Below are positions 25,537 to 34,849 of a stretch of DNA of 64,000 nt, piece after piece. The stretch's first letter is position 1, and each line of letters opens with the position of its first letter. The stretch lies in the NCBI GenBank assembly GCA_902479065.1, contig CABSNM010000009.1:1-64000 (forward strand), in the 5' to 3' direction. This stretch comes from an uncultured Collinsella sp. (GTDB taxonomy: Bacteria; Actinomycetota; Coriobacteriia; Coriobacteriales; Coriobacteriaceae). Made by a program: the position numbers and the translations under genes. The notes under the pieces are model-generated. The model saw only the letters and a program-made list of their open reading frames with translations. It did not search any database and was not told the DNA's origin.

Positions 25537-26306
25537 GCCATCTCTCCTTTCGGCGGGTTGGCGGAGGCGGAAATCATGGGCAGGCTATCTACGGCGCTGC
25601 GCAGGGTCCGCGGTGCATGTGGAATATACGCGCCGTCGTGAATGCGACCGTCGCGGATGGTCACGGCACGGTCGGCCTCGGCGGCGATGCCGGGGTCGTG
25701 TGTGATAAGCACGATGGTTTTGCCGCGCTTCTGGAGCTTATGGAAGGTCTCCATCACAAGCGCTCCGGTAGCGGAGTCCAGGTTTCCCGTCGGCTCGTCA
25801 GCCAGAATGATGGGCGGATCATTGACGAGGGCGCGCGCGATGGCGACGCGCTGCATCTGGCCGCCCGAGAGCTCGGATATGCGGTGGTCCCAGTGGTCGA
25901 CGGGCAGCGTGACAGCCTGCAGCGCGTGCACGGCGCGCATCTCGCGCTGGCTACGGGGCACATTGGTGTAGGCCAGCGGCAGCATCACGTTTTCGATAAC
26001 CGACAGGCGCGGCAGCAGGTTGAAGCTCTGAAAGACAAAGCCAATGCTCAGGGCGCGGACTTCGGTGAGCTCGTCATCATCGAGCTCGGCCACGTTGAGC
26101 CCTTGCAGGTAGTAGTCGCCCGCCGTCGGCTTATCCAGGCAGCCTAGGATGTTCATGAGGGTTGATTTGCCCGAGCCCGAGGGGCCAGTAATGGCGACGA
26201 ACTCGCCGGGATCTACCGCCAGTCTCACGTTATGCAGGATGTGGGCGCACCCCGCCTCACTCTCAAAGATGCGGTGCACGTTGCGGATGTCGATAACGGG
26301 ACGCAT
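25533..26306 (-). CDS. MacB/LolD-type ABC transporter ATP-binding protein
   Basis: A 257-residue ATPase with Walker A GPSGSGKST, signature ELSGGQMQRVAIARAL, Walker B ILADEPTGNLDS and H-loop VLITHDPGIA, in normal order. The C-terminal ~35 residues are longer than in LolD. It overlaps the permease gene by 4 bases and shares its first base with the last base of the adaptor gene, so the three are translated together. Confidence 0.93.
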   Translation of the reverse strand: MRPVIDIRNVHRIFESEAGCAHILHNVRLAVDPGEFVAITGPSGSGKSTLMNILGCLDKPTAGDYYLQGLNVAELDDDELTEVRALSIGFVFQSFNLLPRLSVIENVMLPLAYTNVPRSQREMRAVHALQAVTLPVDHWDHRISELSGGQMQRVAIARALVNDPPIILADEPTGNLDSATGALVMETFHKLQKRGKTIVLITHDPGIAAEADRAVTIRDGRIHDGAYIPHAPRTLRSAVDSLPMISASANPPKGEMA

Positions 26307-27742
26307 TACATGCCCTCGTCGGCAGACATGCTGCCCGAATCCGCGCCGTAGCCGCCGTCAGCCGTTGCGTCCGCTCCGGTGTCCATGACGAGGGTGTCGC
26401 CATCGCGCAGCTTGGTAACCGGCACGTTGGGATTGATCTCGTTGCCCTGGTCGTCGCGCTTGACCTGAGTCTTGCCGACTACGGCTTCGTTGTCGTTTTG
26501 CGTCACGACGGTCACCTTCACGCGACGGGTTTGCTTGCCCTCGTCATCAGTCGCCACGTTGACGTAATAGTGTTCGCCGTCTTCGGTCATGAGCGCCATC
26601 GTCGGCACCATCACCACGTCGTCGAGCTGCTCGGTCACCACCGATACCTCGGCCGTCATGCCCGGCTTCAGGCGCGCGTCGGGCGCCTCGATGAGAATGT
26701 CGACGTTAAAGGTTACGCTGCCGCCGCCACTGTTGGCGGCGTCGGAGTTTGCCACCGACGCGATAGCCGTGACGGTGCCCTGGCTCACGATATCGGGAAA
26801 CGCGGGATACGTGACGTTGGCGCTCTGCCCAACGGCGATCTTGGCGATGTCCTTTTCGCCCACCTGCACGGTCACCTTCATCTTGGATAGGTCGGCGATC
26901 TGCATGCACTGCTTGCCGCCGTTCGTATCGCTTTCGCCCATGATCATGCCGCCTGTAACCGTGGCGCCCACTTTGGCATTGAGCTCCACGATGCTACCCG
27001 AGCTCGGGGCCGTGACCGTGCGACTGGAGGCCTTGGCGTTCGCCTGGTCGAGGTTTGCCTGGGCTGATGCGAGGCTGCGCTGCGCGGCCGATACGGCGTT
27101 CGTGTCCGCTGATGCGGCGGAGACACCAGCCGCTGCGGAAGCTCCCTCGACGTCCGTCGTTGGGGTGGCCTGCGCGGCGGCTGCGGCTTTCTGCGCGTTG
27201 GCGAGGTCTTCCTGAGCAGCTGCAACTGCACGCTGCGCCTCGGCAACGTTGCGAACGAGCTCGTCGTTTTTAATGGTCATAAGCACGTCGCCCTCGTTGA
27301 CGGATTGGCCTGCCTGCACGTTGATTGAATCGACCGTGCCGTCGACAGAAGGGGAGACCACTGAGGACGAAATGGGTTTGAGCTGGCCTTTCGCCTCGAC
27401 CGTTGTGGTAAACGTGCCCTCGGTCACCATGTCGGTCACAGGCCCGCTAGCGCTCTGAGGCTGCGCATTGATAACCAGGGTTGCGACAATGGCAATGAGC
27501 GCGATGGCACCTACGACGCCGGCGGCAATACAGCGTCGAATCAGCTTTTTGCGTCGACGTTCGGCACGTTTTGCCTTGAGCTTGGCATATGCCTCTTCAT
27601 CGGAAATCTCGGTCGCATCGTTCCCGCGTCCGCTCTGCTTGTCGGCATGTACGTTTGTACTCAGAGGAATCGTTTCGGTGGCACCTTCGGGCGTGCGCTC
27701 GGTATCATCTGGGCCCGGGGTGATCGTGGGGACATTCGGCAT
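26306..27742 (-). CDS. MacA/HlyD-like membrane-fusion (periplasmic adaptor) protein
   Basis: A 478-residue adaptor. A basic cytoplasmic N-terminus (KAKRAERRRKKLIRR) precedes one TM helix (~65-85). Then come a lipoyl/barrel-sandwich half (VVSPSVDGTVDSINVQAGQS), an Ala/Gln-rich coiled-coil hairpin (~150-235), a second lipoyl half (VTAPSSGSIVELNAKVG) and beta-barrel domains. ATG 27742 has AAGGAG; upstream starts do not. With the ATPase and permease it forms a MacAB-like exporter. In a monoderm cell it would couple the permease to the cell wall rather than to TolC. Confidence 0.9.
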   Translation of the reverse strand: MPNVPTITPGPDDTERTPEGATETIPLSTNVHADKQSGRGNDATEISDEEAYAKLKAKRAERRRKKLIRRCIAAGVVGAIALIAIVATLVINAQPQSASGPVTDMVTEGTFTTTVEAKGQLKPISSSVVSPSVDGTVDSINVQAGQSVNEGDVLMTIKNDELVRNVAEAQRAVAAAQEDLANAQKAAAAAQATPTTDVEGASAAAGVSAASADTNAVSAAQRSLASAQANLDQANAKASSRTVTAPSSGSIVELNAKVGATVTGGMIMGESDTNGGKQCMQIADLSKMKVTVQVGEKDIAKIAVGQSANVTYPAFPDIVSQGTVTAIASVANSDAANSGGGSVTFNVDILIEAPDARLKPGMTAEVSVVTEQLDDVVMVPTMALMTEDGEHYYVNVATDDEGKQTRRVKVTVVTQNDNEAVVGKTQVKRDDQGNEINPNVPVTKLRDGDTLVMDTGADATADGGYGADSGSMSADEGM

Positions 27743-27772
27743 AGCGTCTCCTTTATAGAAAGAACCTCGATA

Positions 27773-27806
27773 ATTATATGCGCCCACCGGTTGGGGCGAG
27801 CGCATA
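27773..27806 (-). promoter_or_regulatory. Promoter -10 and overlapping inverted repeat upstream of the efflux operon
   Basis: On the minus strand TATAAT (27773-27778) lies ~30 bases before the adaptor start. A 7-bp perfect inverted repeat, TATGCGC/GCGCATA (27777-27783 and 27800-27806), overlaps its upstream edge and fills the spacer. No good -35 is visible. The arrangement suits a repressor operator. Confidence 0.55.
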
Positions 27807-27874
27807 GGACGGTTTCTTTCGGAACTGTTAGATTGGTCGAAGCGGTTCCACGTTGTAGGAATGCACGCGTTGCA

Positions 27875-29608
27875 CTACGAGTGCACAACCACGCACAGGC
27901 CGACTTTGATGCAATCGTGCAGTGCCTTGGCGTCTGCCAGGCGCAGGTTGATGCAACCGTGGCTGCCGCACCACTTGTACGACTCGGCATTATCGAAGCT
28001 CTTGTCGTTTTGCCATGTAGCGTCGTGGAAGCCGATCATATTGCCCTCGAACGGCATCCAGTAGCTCACCGGGCTCTCGTATTTGGGCTTACCGGTCTCG
28101 GGGTCCTTGGCTCCGATCAGGGTGCTGCCGCCGTCGTTGCTGTTGATCTGCCACACGCCCTCGGGGGTGGCGTCTTCGCCCGGTTTCCCGGAAATAAAGT
28201 TGGCCTCCCAAACGATATTGCCGTTCTCGTCGTAGTAGCGCGCGTGCTGCTCGGACAGATCGACATCGATGTATGCCTTCCAGTCGGGCTCTCCCTTTGC
28301 GGTAAAGGTGTCGGCCTTCTGGGAGTACTTGATCTCGATTTCGCCGGTCTGTTTGTTGTTAATGGCGTCTTCGACCTGCTTGGCGAGCGAGCTGCTGTCG
28401 ATGGACCAACCAAAGTCGCCGCCTTCGACGGCGCACTGCTTGCCATCGGCGCGCGTCCACCAGCGAGTGGAGCCCACGGTATTAAAGCCGTTGGCGAGCT
28501 CGGCTGCCCAGCTACTGATCTGCGACGTATCGAGCGTGGGGTTGGCCGGATCGGCAAAGCTGATCCACTGCAACACGGAGCTGCCGTCGACCTTGCCGGC
28601 ATCCTCGCCGTTGAGCTTGAGGGTCACGTTGACGCCCAGGAAGTTGTTGGCGGCATCACATGCGTCCTGAATCTGATCATCTGTCAGCGTTCCATTGAGT
28701 GGCTCATAGGCATCGTTGCCGAGCTTGGAAAGATCTACGGTCTCGGCCAGCGAGGCAAGCTCGAGCTCGGCATACTTAATGACATGCTCGCGGTTGAGTT
28801 TTTCGTTGGAGCGCGCCTTCTCGACGGGAAACTTGCCGGCCTGCTCGTCATAGGAGCTATTGGCCTCGAACGTGCCCGAACGTCCTTCGTTAAACTCGTC
28901 GATGGCGGCGCCCAGATCCTTCTCAAACTTCTTTTGGTCAAAGGTATCGGAGAGCATGGACAGGTCGACGTCTTGATCAAGATCGACTTCGTTGGTGGTA
29001 GCGGTTGTTTTGGTCTTGCCGCTTAAGGATTCCACAAGGCGGACCGGCCATACAAAGGCTTCGTTGTGGCTGATGATCTCTTTTGCGGCAGCTTCACCGT
29101 CGACGATGGGTTCATCGGACTCGGGCTGATAGGACCAGCTAAAGTCATCGCCTGTCACGGTGAGCTTATAGTGCTTCCATGCCGAGTTGACCTTGGTGGC
29201 GGCAGACGAAGCGTTGGAGAACGAGACGTCGACGCCGGCAATGGTGGTGTTGGGGTATGCTAGCTGCGAAAACGCTACGATGCCTACGATATAGACAATG
29301 ACGATTAGACCCAGGACGACAAAGAGCGTCGTCTTTTTGCCCGACTTATTGTTGCCGGCGGACTTGCGCGCGGGGCCACGATCGCCTCGAGCGTTCGTCG
29401 GGGGCTGCTTGGGCGCATTGCCGTTTGCCTGGCGCTGCTGACGTTGTTGACGCTGCTGTCGCTGTTGGTTCGGGCGTTGGGAAGCGTTTGCTGCACTACG
29501 CTGCTGACCGTGGCTCGGCGCGATAGGACGCGGCGACTGAACGCCGCCGGTGTGCCTGCTCGGCTGCTGCGGATCGGGAATCAGTTGAGTTCGATCGTTT
29601 TGCGACAT
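27875..29608 (-). CDS. L,D-transpeptidase (YkuD) with PG-binding/VanW-like region
   Basis: A 577-residue membrane-anchored wall enzyme. The first ~90 residues are a disordered Gln/Arg/Pro-rich cytoplasmic part with RQQRQQRQQRQ. One TM helix follows at ~97-118 (TTLFVVLGLIVIVYIVGIVAF). Residues ~125-440 hold two PG_binding_4-type domains (IAGVDVSFSNASSAATKV). The C-terminal ~130 residues are YkuD with catalytic Cys in CGSHGCINLRLADA and an upstream His in IGFHDATW. It forms 3-3 crosslinks or attaches proteins to peptidoglycan. ATG 29608 fits the GAAGGA site better than the ATG three codons earlier. Confidence 0.9.
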   Translation of the reverse strand: MSQNDRTQLIPDPQQPSRHTGGVQSPRPIAPSHGQQRSAANASQRPNQQRQQRQQRQQRQANGNAPKQPPTNARGDRGPARKSAGNNKSGKKTTLFVVLGLIVIVYIVGIVAFSQLAYPNTTIAGVDVSFSNASSAATKVNSAWKHYKLTVTGDDFSWSYQPESDEPIVDGEAAAKEIISHNEAFVWPVRLVESLSGKTKTTATTNEVDLDQDVDLSMLSDTFDQKKFEKDLGAAIDEFNEGRSGTFEANSSYDEQAGKFPVEKARSNEKLNREHVIKYAELELASLAETVDLSKLGNDAYEPLNGTLTDDQIQDACDAANNFLGVNVTLKLNGEDAGKVDGSSVLQWISFADPANPTLDTSQISSWAAELANGFNTVGSTRWWTRADGKQCAVEGGDFGWSIDSSSLAKQVEDAINNKQTGEIEIKYSQKADTFTAKGEPDWKAYIDVDLSEQHARYYDENGNIVWEANFISGKPGEDATPEGVWQINSNDGGSTLIGAKDPETGKPKYESPVSYWMPFEGNMIGFHDATWQNDKSFDNAESYKWCGSHGCINLRLADAKALHDCIKVGLCVVVHS

Positions 29609-29717
29609 CGTATGCATATCCTTCGATTTTCGCCTTGCGGTTCATCGTGTTTTTACTGGGCTTGCATTATAGCGATTGCCCTGCTGTTTGTGGTACGGAA
29701 ACGGTGGCATTCAAAAG

Positions 29718-29739
29718 AGGTGGGACATTTGTCCCACCT
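29718..29739 (-). terminator. Terminator downstream of sdaA
   Basis: A 9-bp perfect stem AGGTGGGAC/GTCCCACCT with a 4-base loop lies 19 bases beyond the sdaA stop. Read on the minus strand it is followed by CTTTTGAA. It would also work weakly on the plus strand. Confidence 0.7.
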
Positions 29740-29757
29740 TTGAGTCGTTCTTTGCCG

Positions 29758-31365
29758 CTATCCGCACACACCGCATTTTGCACAGGCCGAAAGTGCGGCC
29801 GGAGCCTGCGCGATGCCGCCCTTTGCCGTCTCGCGCAGCGTGGCCGGCAACGCGTGGCCCACCGAAAGCATGACATGTGCCATCTGGTCAAACGGCACCA
29901 AGCTCTTAATGCCTGCGAGGGCGAGTTGTGCCGAGCTAAAGGCCGCTGCCACGCCGATGGCGTTGCGGTTTTGGCAGGGCACCTCCACGAGGCCACCGAC
30001 GGGGTCACAAACGAGGCCCAGCAGGTTACTCAGCGCGATGGAACTGGCGTCGAGCGCCTGCTCGGGCGTGCCGCCGAGCATCTGCACCAGCGCGGCGGCT
30101 GCCATGGCAGCGGCGCTTCCCACCTCGGCTTGGCAGCCGCCCTCGGCGCCGGCAACGCAGGCGCTTGTGGTGAGGTTGAGGCCGATGGCGGCTGCGCAGT
30201 AGAGCGCGTCCATGACCTGCTCGTCGTCGAGCTGCAGGCGATCGGCGAGCGCCAGCACGCAGCCGGGCACAACACCCGCGGAGCCTGCCGTGGGGGCGGC
30301 GACAATCACGCCCATGGTAGCGGAGCGCTCGAGCACGGCCATGGCGCGGGCAACGGCGTCGGTCTGGACGGCGCCCATCAGGCTTGCACTCAAATCGTTG
30401 CGGCTGGTGGCATCGACGAGTTTGGCCTCGCCGCCGATAAGACCGCCGAGCGAACGCTGCGGATTGGCGATGGGGGCCGTGGTCTCCTCGCGCATGACGT
30501 CGAGCACGCGGCGCATGGCGGCGACGGCGTGGGCCTCGCCGGTCAGACGCGCCTCGCGAACGGCCATGACGGCGCCGATGCTGAGCCCCAGTTCCTCGCA
30601 CGCATCGAGCAGCTGCTCGCCGTCGTCGAAGATTTCCTTGGCCGAGACGCCGGGGGAGAGCGACGAGGCAGAACCGGGGAGCTCGATAAACGTTGCGTAA
30701 TCGACATTGTCGAGCTTGCGCAGCATGGGGACGACGGTGTCGTCGGGCGCGCCGTCGGTCTCAAAGACGGAGTAGGCCTGGCCGCCCACTTCGGTTCGGT
30801 AGGTGCGGCAGAAGGCGATGTTCACGTGGGCGTAGGCGAGCAGGTTCGTGAGCGCGGCGAGCACACCGGGAACGTCCTTGTGCGCCACGAAGAGCGTGGA
30901 ATACATACCCGAGATGTCGACGCCGACGCCGTTAATGCGGCTGATGCGCATCTTGCCACCGCCCAGGCTCTCGCCGCGAACCTGTGCCGTGGCGCCCGTG
31001 TCGTCGACCATGTCGATGTCGACGGTATTGGGGTGGATGGAGGCGTCGTCGCCCTTGATGTCAAAGTGATATTCGAGGCCCTGCTCGCGTGCGAGGTCGA
31101 AGGCCTGCTTGATGTTCTCGTCATCGGTGTCTAGGCCCAGGATGCCCGCGACGAGCGCACGGTCGGTGCCGTGGCCGCGGTAGGTGTGGGCGAAGGAGTT
31201 CCACAGGCCAAAGGTGACTTTGGTGATGCGGCCTTCCAGCAGGCTGGCGGCAACTTGGGCGCAGCGCAGGGCGCCGGCGGTGTGCGATGAGCTGGGGCCG
31301 ACCATGACGGGGCCCAAGATCTCGAATGCCGAGGTCGTAGCTAGTGTTTGCGGCTTGCCTGCCAT
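29758..31365 (-). CDS. sdaA: L-serine dehydratase, iron-sulfur-dependent, single chain
   Basis: A 535-residue one-chain enzyme deaminating L-serine to pyruvate and ammonia with a [4Fe-4S] cluster. The beta domain is N-terminal (FEILGPVMVGPSSSHTAGAL), with an ACT-like regulatory part (~150-230). The alpha domain begins near 250 and carries the cluster cysteines (GCVLAL..., CVAGAEGGCQ, LVCDPVGGLVEVPCQNRN). Bacillus-type enzymes split these into two proteins. ATG 31365 has AAGGAG. It is flanked upstream by a long palindrome and downstream by a terminator, so it is probably transcribed alone. Confidence 0.93.
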   Translation of the reverse strand: MAGKPQTLATTSAFEILGPVMVGPSSSHTAGALRCAQVAASLLEGRITKVTFGLWNSFAHTYRGHGTDRALVAGILGLDTDDENIKQAFDLAREQGLEYHFDIKGDDASIHPNTVDIDMVDDTGATAQVRGESLGGGKMRISRINGVGVDISGMYSTLFVAHKDVPGVLAALTNLLAYAHVNIAFCRTYRTEVGGQAYSVFETDGAPDDTVVPMLRKLDNVDYATFIELPGSASSLSPGVSAKEIFDDGEQLLDACEELGLSIGAVMAVREARLTGEAHAVAAMRRVLDVMREETTAPIANPQRSLGGLIGGEAKLVDATSRNDLSASLMGAVQTDAVARAMAVLERSATMGVIVAAPTAGSAGVVPGCVLALADRLQLDDEQVMDALYCAAAIGLNLTTSACVAGAEGGCQAEVGSAAAMAAAALVQMLGGTPEQALDASSIALSNLLGLVCDPVGGLVEVPCQNRNAIGVAAAFSSAQLALAGIKSLVPFDQMAHVMLSVGHALPATLRETAKGGIAQAPAALSACAKCGVCG

Positions 31366-31421
31366 GGATGCTCCTTATCTATCCCGTCGTCCCGAGGGGC
31401 GGGGCATACTCTGTCCCGCCG

Positions 31422-31540
31422 TTCCGAGGGCTTTAGTATTTGGTCGCCTGCTCGGACAGTCCTGCTCGCACGGAGGCCACATTAAGTGGCCTCCGGCTCG
31501 TGCGGAACTCGCGATCGACCAAATACTAAAGCCCTCGGAA
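31422..31540. repeat. Long composite palindrome with perfect 25-bp arms
   Basis: The arm at 31422-31446 (begins TTCCGAGGGCTTTAG) is exactly complementary to 31516-31540. Nested inside is a second hairpin, GGAGGCCAC/GTGGCCTCC (31472-31480, 31486-31494) with loop ATTAA, extended by CGCACG/CGTGCG. It fills most of the gap between sdaA and metK, and no gene is seen there. No T-run follows. Confidence 0.88.
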
Positions 31541-31632
31541 CTTAGAATACATGGTTGGAGTCGCTCTGCTGCAAAATTTATCGGCCTGTGATTTATTCCA
31601 TGTCCCAGGTAGGCTCATCTTCACCACCTTTA

Positions 31633-31668
31633 AATAAAAAAGAAGTACCGCTTGGGGGCGGTACTTCT
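31633..31668 (-). terminator. Terminator downstream of metK
   Basis: An 11-bp stem (AGAAGTACCGC/GCGGTACTTCT) with a 6-base loop is followed, on the minus strand, by CTTTTTTATTT-type sequence. It lies ~40 bases past the metK stop. Confidence 0.88.
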
Positions 31669-31708
31669 TTTGAAAGCGCATGCGTGTTGTGACCTTGGTG
31701 GTTCCCAA

Positions 31709-32989
<1,281 letters not shown>

Positions 32990-33011
32990 GATAGTCCTTT
33001 CAAAAACGTGT

Positions 33012-33062
33012 CCCGGCGACCGTTACCATTCCGCCGGGCTCTCTATGCAAGGGCACATCATA
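33012..33062 (-). promoter_or_regulatory. metK promoter -10 and leader hairpin
   Basis: On the minus strand TATGAT (33057-33062) is a good -10, with TGTGAA 16 bases upstream as a weak -35. The short leader holds CCCGGCG/CGCCGGG (33012-33018 with 33032-33038) around a 13-base loop. It matches no SAM riboswitch class that I know and is too small for SAM-I. Confidence 0.5.
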
Positions 33063-33098
33063 GCGCGTAAATCAAACATTCACACCCTTTCCGCACCT

Positions 33099-33188
33099 AC
33101 TCATTGGGGACAGACTTAAATGACCTGCCTTACCTAAGTGCCGACAGGTTGCCCAACGACTGGTCATTTAAGACTGTCCCCAATGAGT
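33099..33188. repeat. 90-bp inverted repeat with 27-bp arms between metK and gltX
   Basis: The arm at 33099-33125 (ACTCATTGGGGACAGACTTA...) pairs with 33162-33188 with a single mismatch. The terminal 11-mer CCCCAATGAGT is directly repeated at 33191-33201. GGGGACAG-type palindromes like this are often linked to REP-associated tyrosine transposases; that link is inferred. It lies between divergent genes and upstream of the gltX -10. Confidence 0.85.
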
Positions 33189-33239
33189 ATCCCCAATGAG
33201 TGGGTCGATGCCCTTTGTGCGGAGGTTGCTTTGATGTTT

Positions 33240-33245
33240 TATACT
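33240..33245 (+). promoter_or_regulatory. Probable -10 of gltX
   Basis: TATACT lies 40 bases before the gltX start, just after the inverted repeat. The -35 side is poor (TTGTGC 19 bases upstream). Confidence 0.4.
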
Positions 33246-33285
33246 GGTGCAGTTAGACATCCATCCTGCAATCGAGGAGATATCC

Positions 33286-34761
33286 ATGGCATCAGACGTT
33301 CGCGTCCGCTTTGCACCCTCACCGACGGGCAAGCTGCACATCGGCGGCGCCCGCACCGCTATCTATAACTGGGCTTTCGCCCGCTCAAACGGCGGCACGT
33401 TCATCCTGCGCATCGACGACACCGACCCCACCCGCTCCACCGACGAGAACACGCAGATCATCCTGCGCGCCATGCGTTGGCTGGGCCTGGACTGGGACGA
33501 GGGTCCCGAGGTGGGCGGCGATTTTGGCCCCTACGCCCAGACCGAGCGCCTGGACCTGTACAAGCAGGCCGCCCAGAAGCTTTGGGACGAGGGCAAGGCC
33601 TATCCCTGCTTCTGCACCAAGGAGCAGCTCGATGCCGACCGCAAGGCCGCGCAGGAGCGCAAGGACCCCTTCCAGGGCTATCAGCGCCGTTGCCGCGATC
33701 TTGATCCCGAGGAGGCCCGCCGTCGCATCGAGGCCGGCGAGTCCTACGTCCTGCGCATCAAGGTGCCCGAGGACCGCGGCGACGTCGTTATCCACGACGC
33801 CGTCCACGGCGAGGTGACCTTCGACGCCAAGGAGCTCGACGACTTTGTCATCTTCCGCTCCGATGGCACGCCCACGTACAACTTCGCGACCGTCGTCGAT
33901 GACGCCATGATGAAGATCACCCACGTCATCCGCGGCGACGATCACCTGTCCAACACCCCGCGTCAGGTCATGGTCTACGAGGCCCTCGGCGCTCCCGTGC
34001 CCACGTTCGCTCACATCTCCATGATCCTGGGCGCCGACGGCAAAAAGCTCTCCAAGCGCCACGGCGCCACCTCGGTGGAGGAGTACCGCGACGCCGGCTA
34101 CCTGTCCGACGCCTTCGTCAACTACCTGGCGCTGCTCGGCTGGTCGCTCGACGGCGAGACTACAATCATCCCGCGCGATGTTCTGGCCAGTAAGTTTTCG
34201 CTCGACCGCATCTCCAAGAACCCCGCGACCTTCGACCCCAAGAAGCTCGACTGGGTCAATGCCGAGTACATCAACGGCATGTCCGACGCCCAGTTTGCCG
34301 ACGAGATCATGGTCCCCGAGCTGCACGAGGCGGGCCTCATCGAGGGCAACGTCGAGTACGGCGAGGACTGGATCGACGCGCTTGCCGCTATCGTCAAGCC
34401 GCGCACTAAGATGCCGACCGACGCCGTGACCGTCGCCGCTCCCATCTTTGCCACGGCCGAGACGCTCGAGTATGACGAGAAGTCCGTCAACAAGGGCCTA
34501 GCCAAGGAAGGCATGGGTGCCATCCTGGACGCCGCCAAGGCCGCGCTCGAGGGTGTCACCGAGTGGACCGCCGCGAACATCGACGCCGCGCTTGAGCCGC
34601 TGCCCGAGCAGATGGACCTTAAGAAGCGCGTGGTGTTCCAGGCCGTGCGCGTCGCCGTCTGCGGCAACATGGTGAGCCCTCCACTGGGCGAGACCATGGC
34701 GCTCGTCGGCCGCGACGACTGCCTGGCGCGCATCGACCGCGCCCGCACGATGGCGCTGTAG
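33286..34761 (+). CDS. gltX: Glutamate--tRNA ligase
   Basis: A 491-residue class I synthetase charging tRNA-Glu. The HIGH-equivalent is in RFAPSPTGKLHIGGART and the KMSKS-equivalent is KKLSKRHG (~residue 250). The catalytic domain carries DTDPTRS, and an all-helical anticodon-binding C-terminus follows. ATG 33286 has GAGGAG; an in-frame ATG at 33247 lacks a site. Charged Glu-tRNA also feeds tetrapyrrole synthesis by the C5 route, the precursor of corrins, although hemA/hemL are not in this window. Confidence 0.96.
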   Translation: MASDVRVRFAPSPTGKLHIGGARTAIYNWAFARSNGGTFILRIDDTDPTRSTDENTQIILRAMRWLGLDWDEGPEVGGDFGPYAQTERLDLYKQAAQKLWDEGKAYPCFCTKEQLDADRKAAQERKDPFQGYQRRCRDLDPEEARRRIEAGESYVLRIKVPEDRGDVVIHDAVHGEVTFDAKELDDFVIFRSDGTPTYNFATVVDDAMMKITHVIRGDDHLSNTPRQVMVYEALGAPVPTFAHISMILGADGKKLSKRHGATSVEEYRDAGYLSDAFVNYLALLGWSLDGETTIIPRDVLASKFSLDRISKNPATFDPKKLDWVNAEYINGMSDAQFADEIMVPELHEAGLIEGNVEYGEDWIDALAAIVKPRTKMPTDAVTVAAPIFATAETLEYDEKSVNKGLAKEGMGAILDAAKAALEGVTEWTAANIDAALEPLPEQMDLKKRVVFQAVRVAVCGNMVSPPLGETMALVGRDDCLARIDRARTMAL

Positions 34762-34784
34762 CAGCCGTGTAAACGCATGTATCC

Positions 34785-34816
34785 GAGCCCCGTTCACCCG
34801 AGCGGGGCTCTTGTTT
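34785..34816 (+). terminator. Terminator of gltX
   Basis: An 8-bp stem GAGCCCCG/CGGGGCTC with a 10-base loop is followed by TTGTTT, 23 bases after the gltX stop. Confidence 0.8.
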
Positions 34817-34849
34817 CTGTAGACGTATGGGATAGGAGGTGCTGGAGCC

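Noticed and set aside
33012..33038. Possible SAM riboswitch in the metK leader
   Set aside because: Only a single 7-bp hairpin is present; no multi-helix core of any known SAM class was found.
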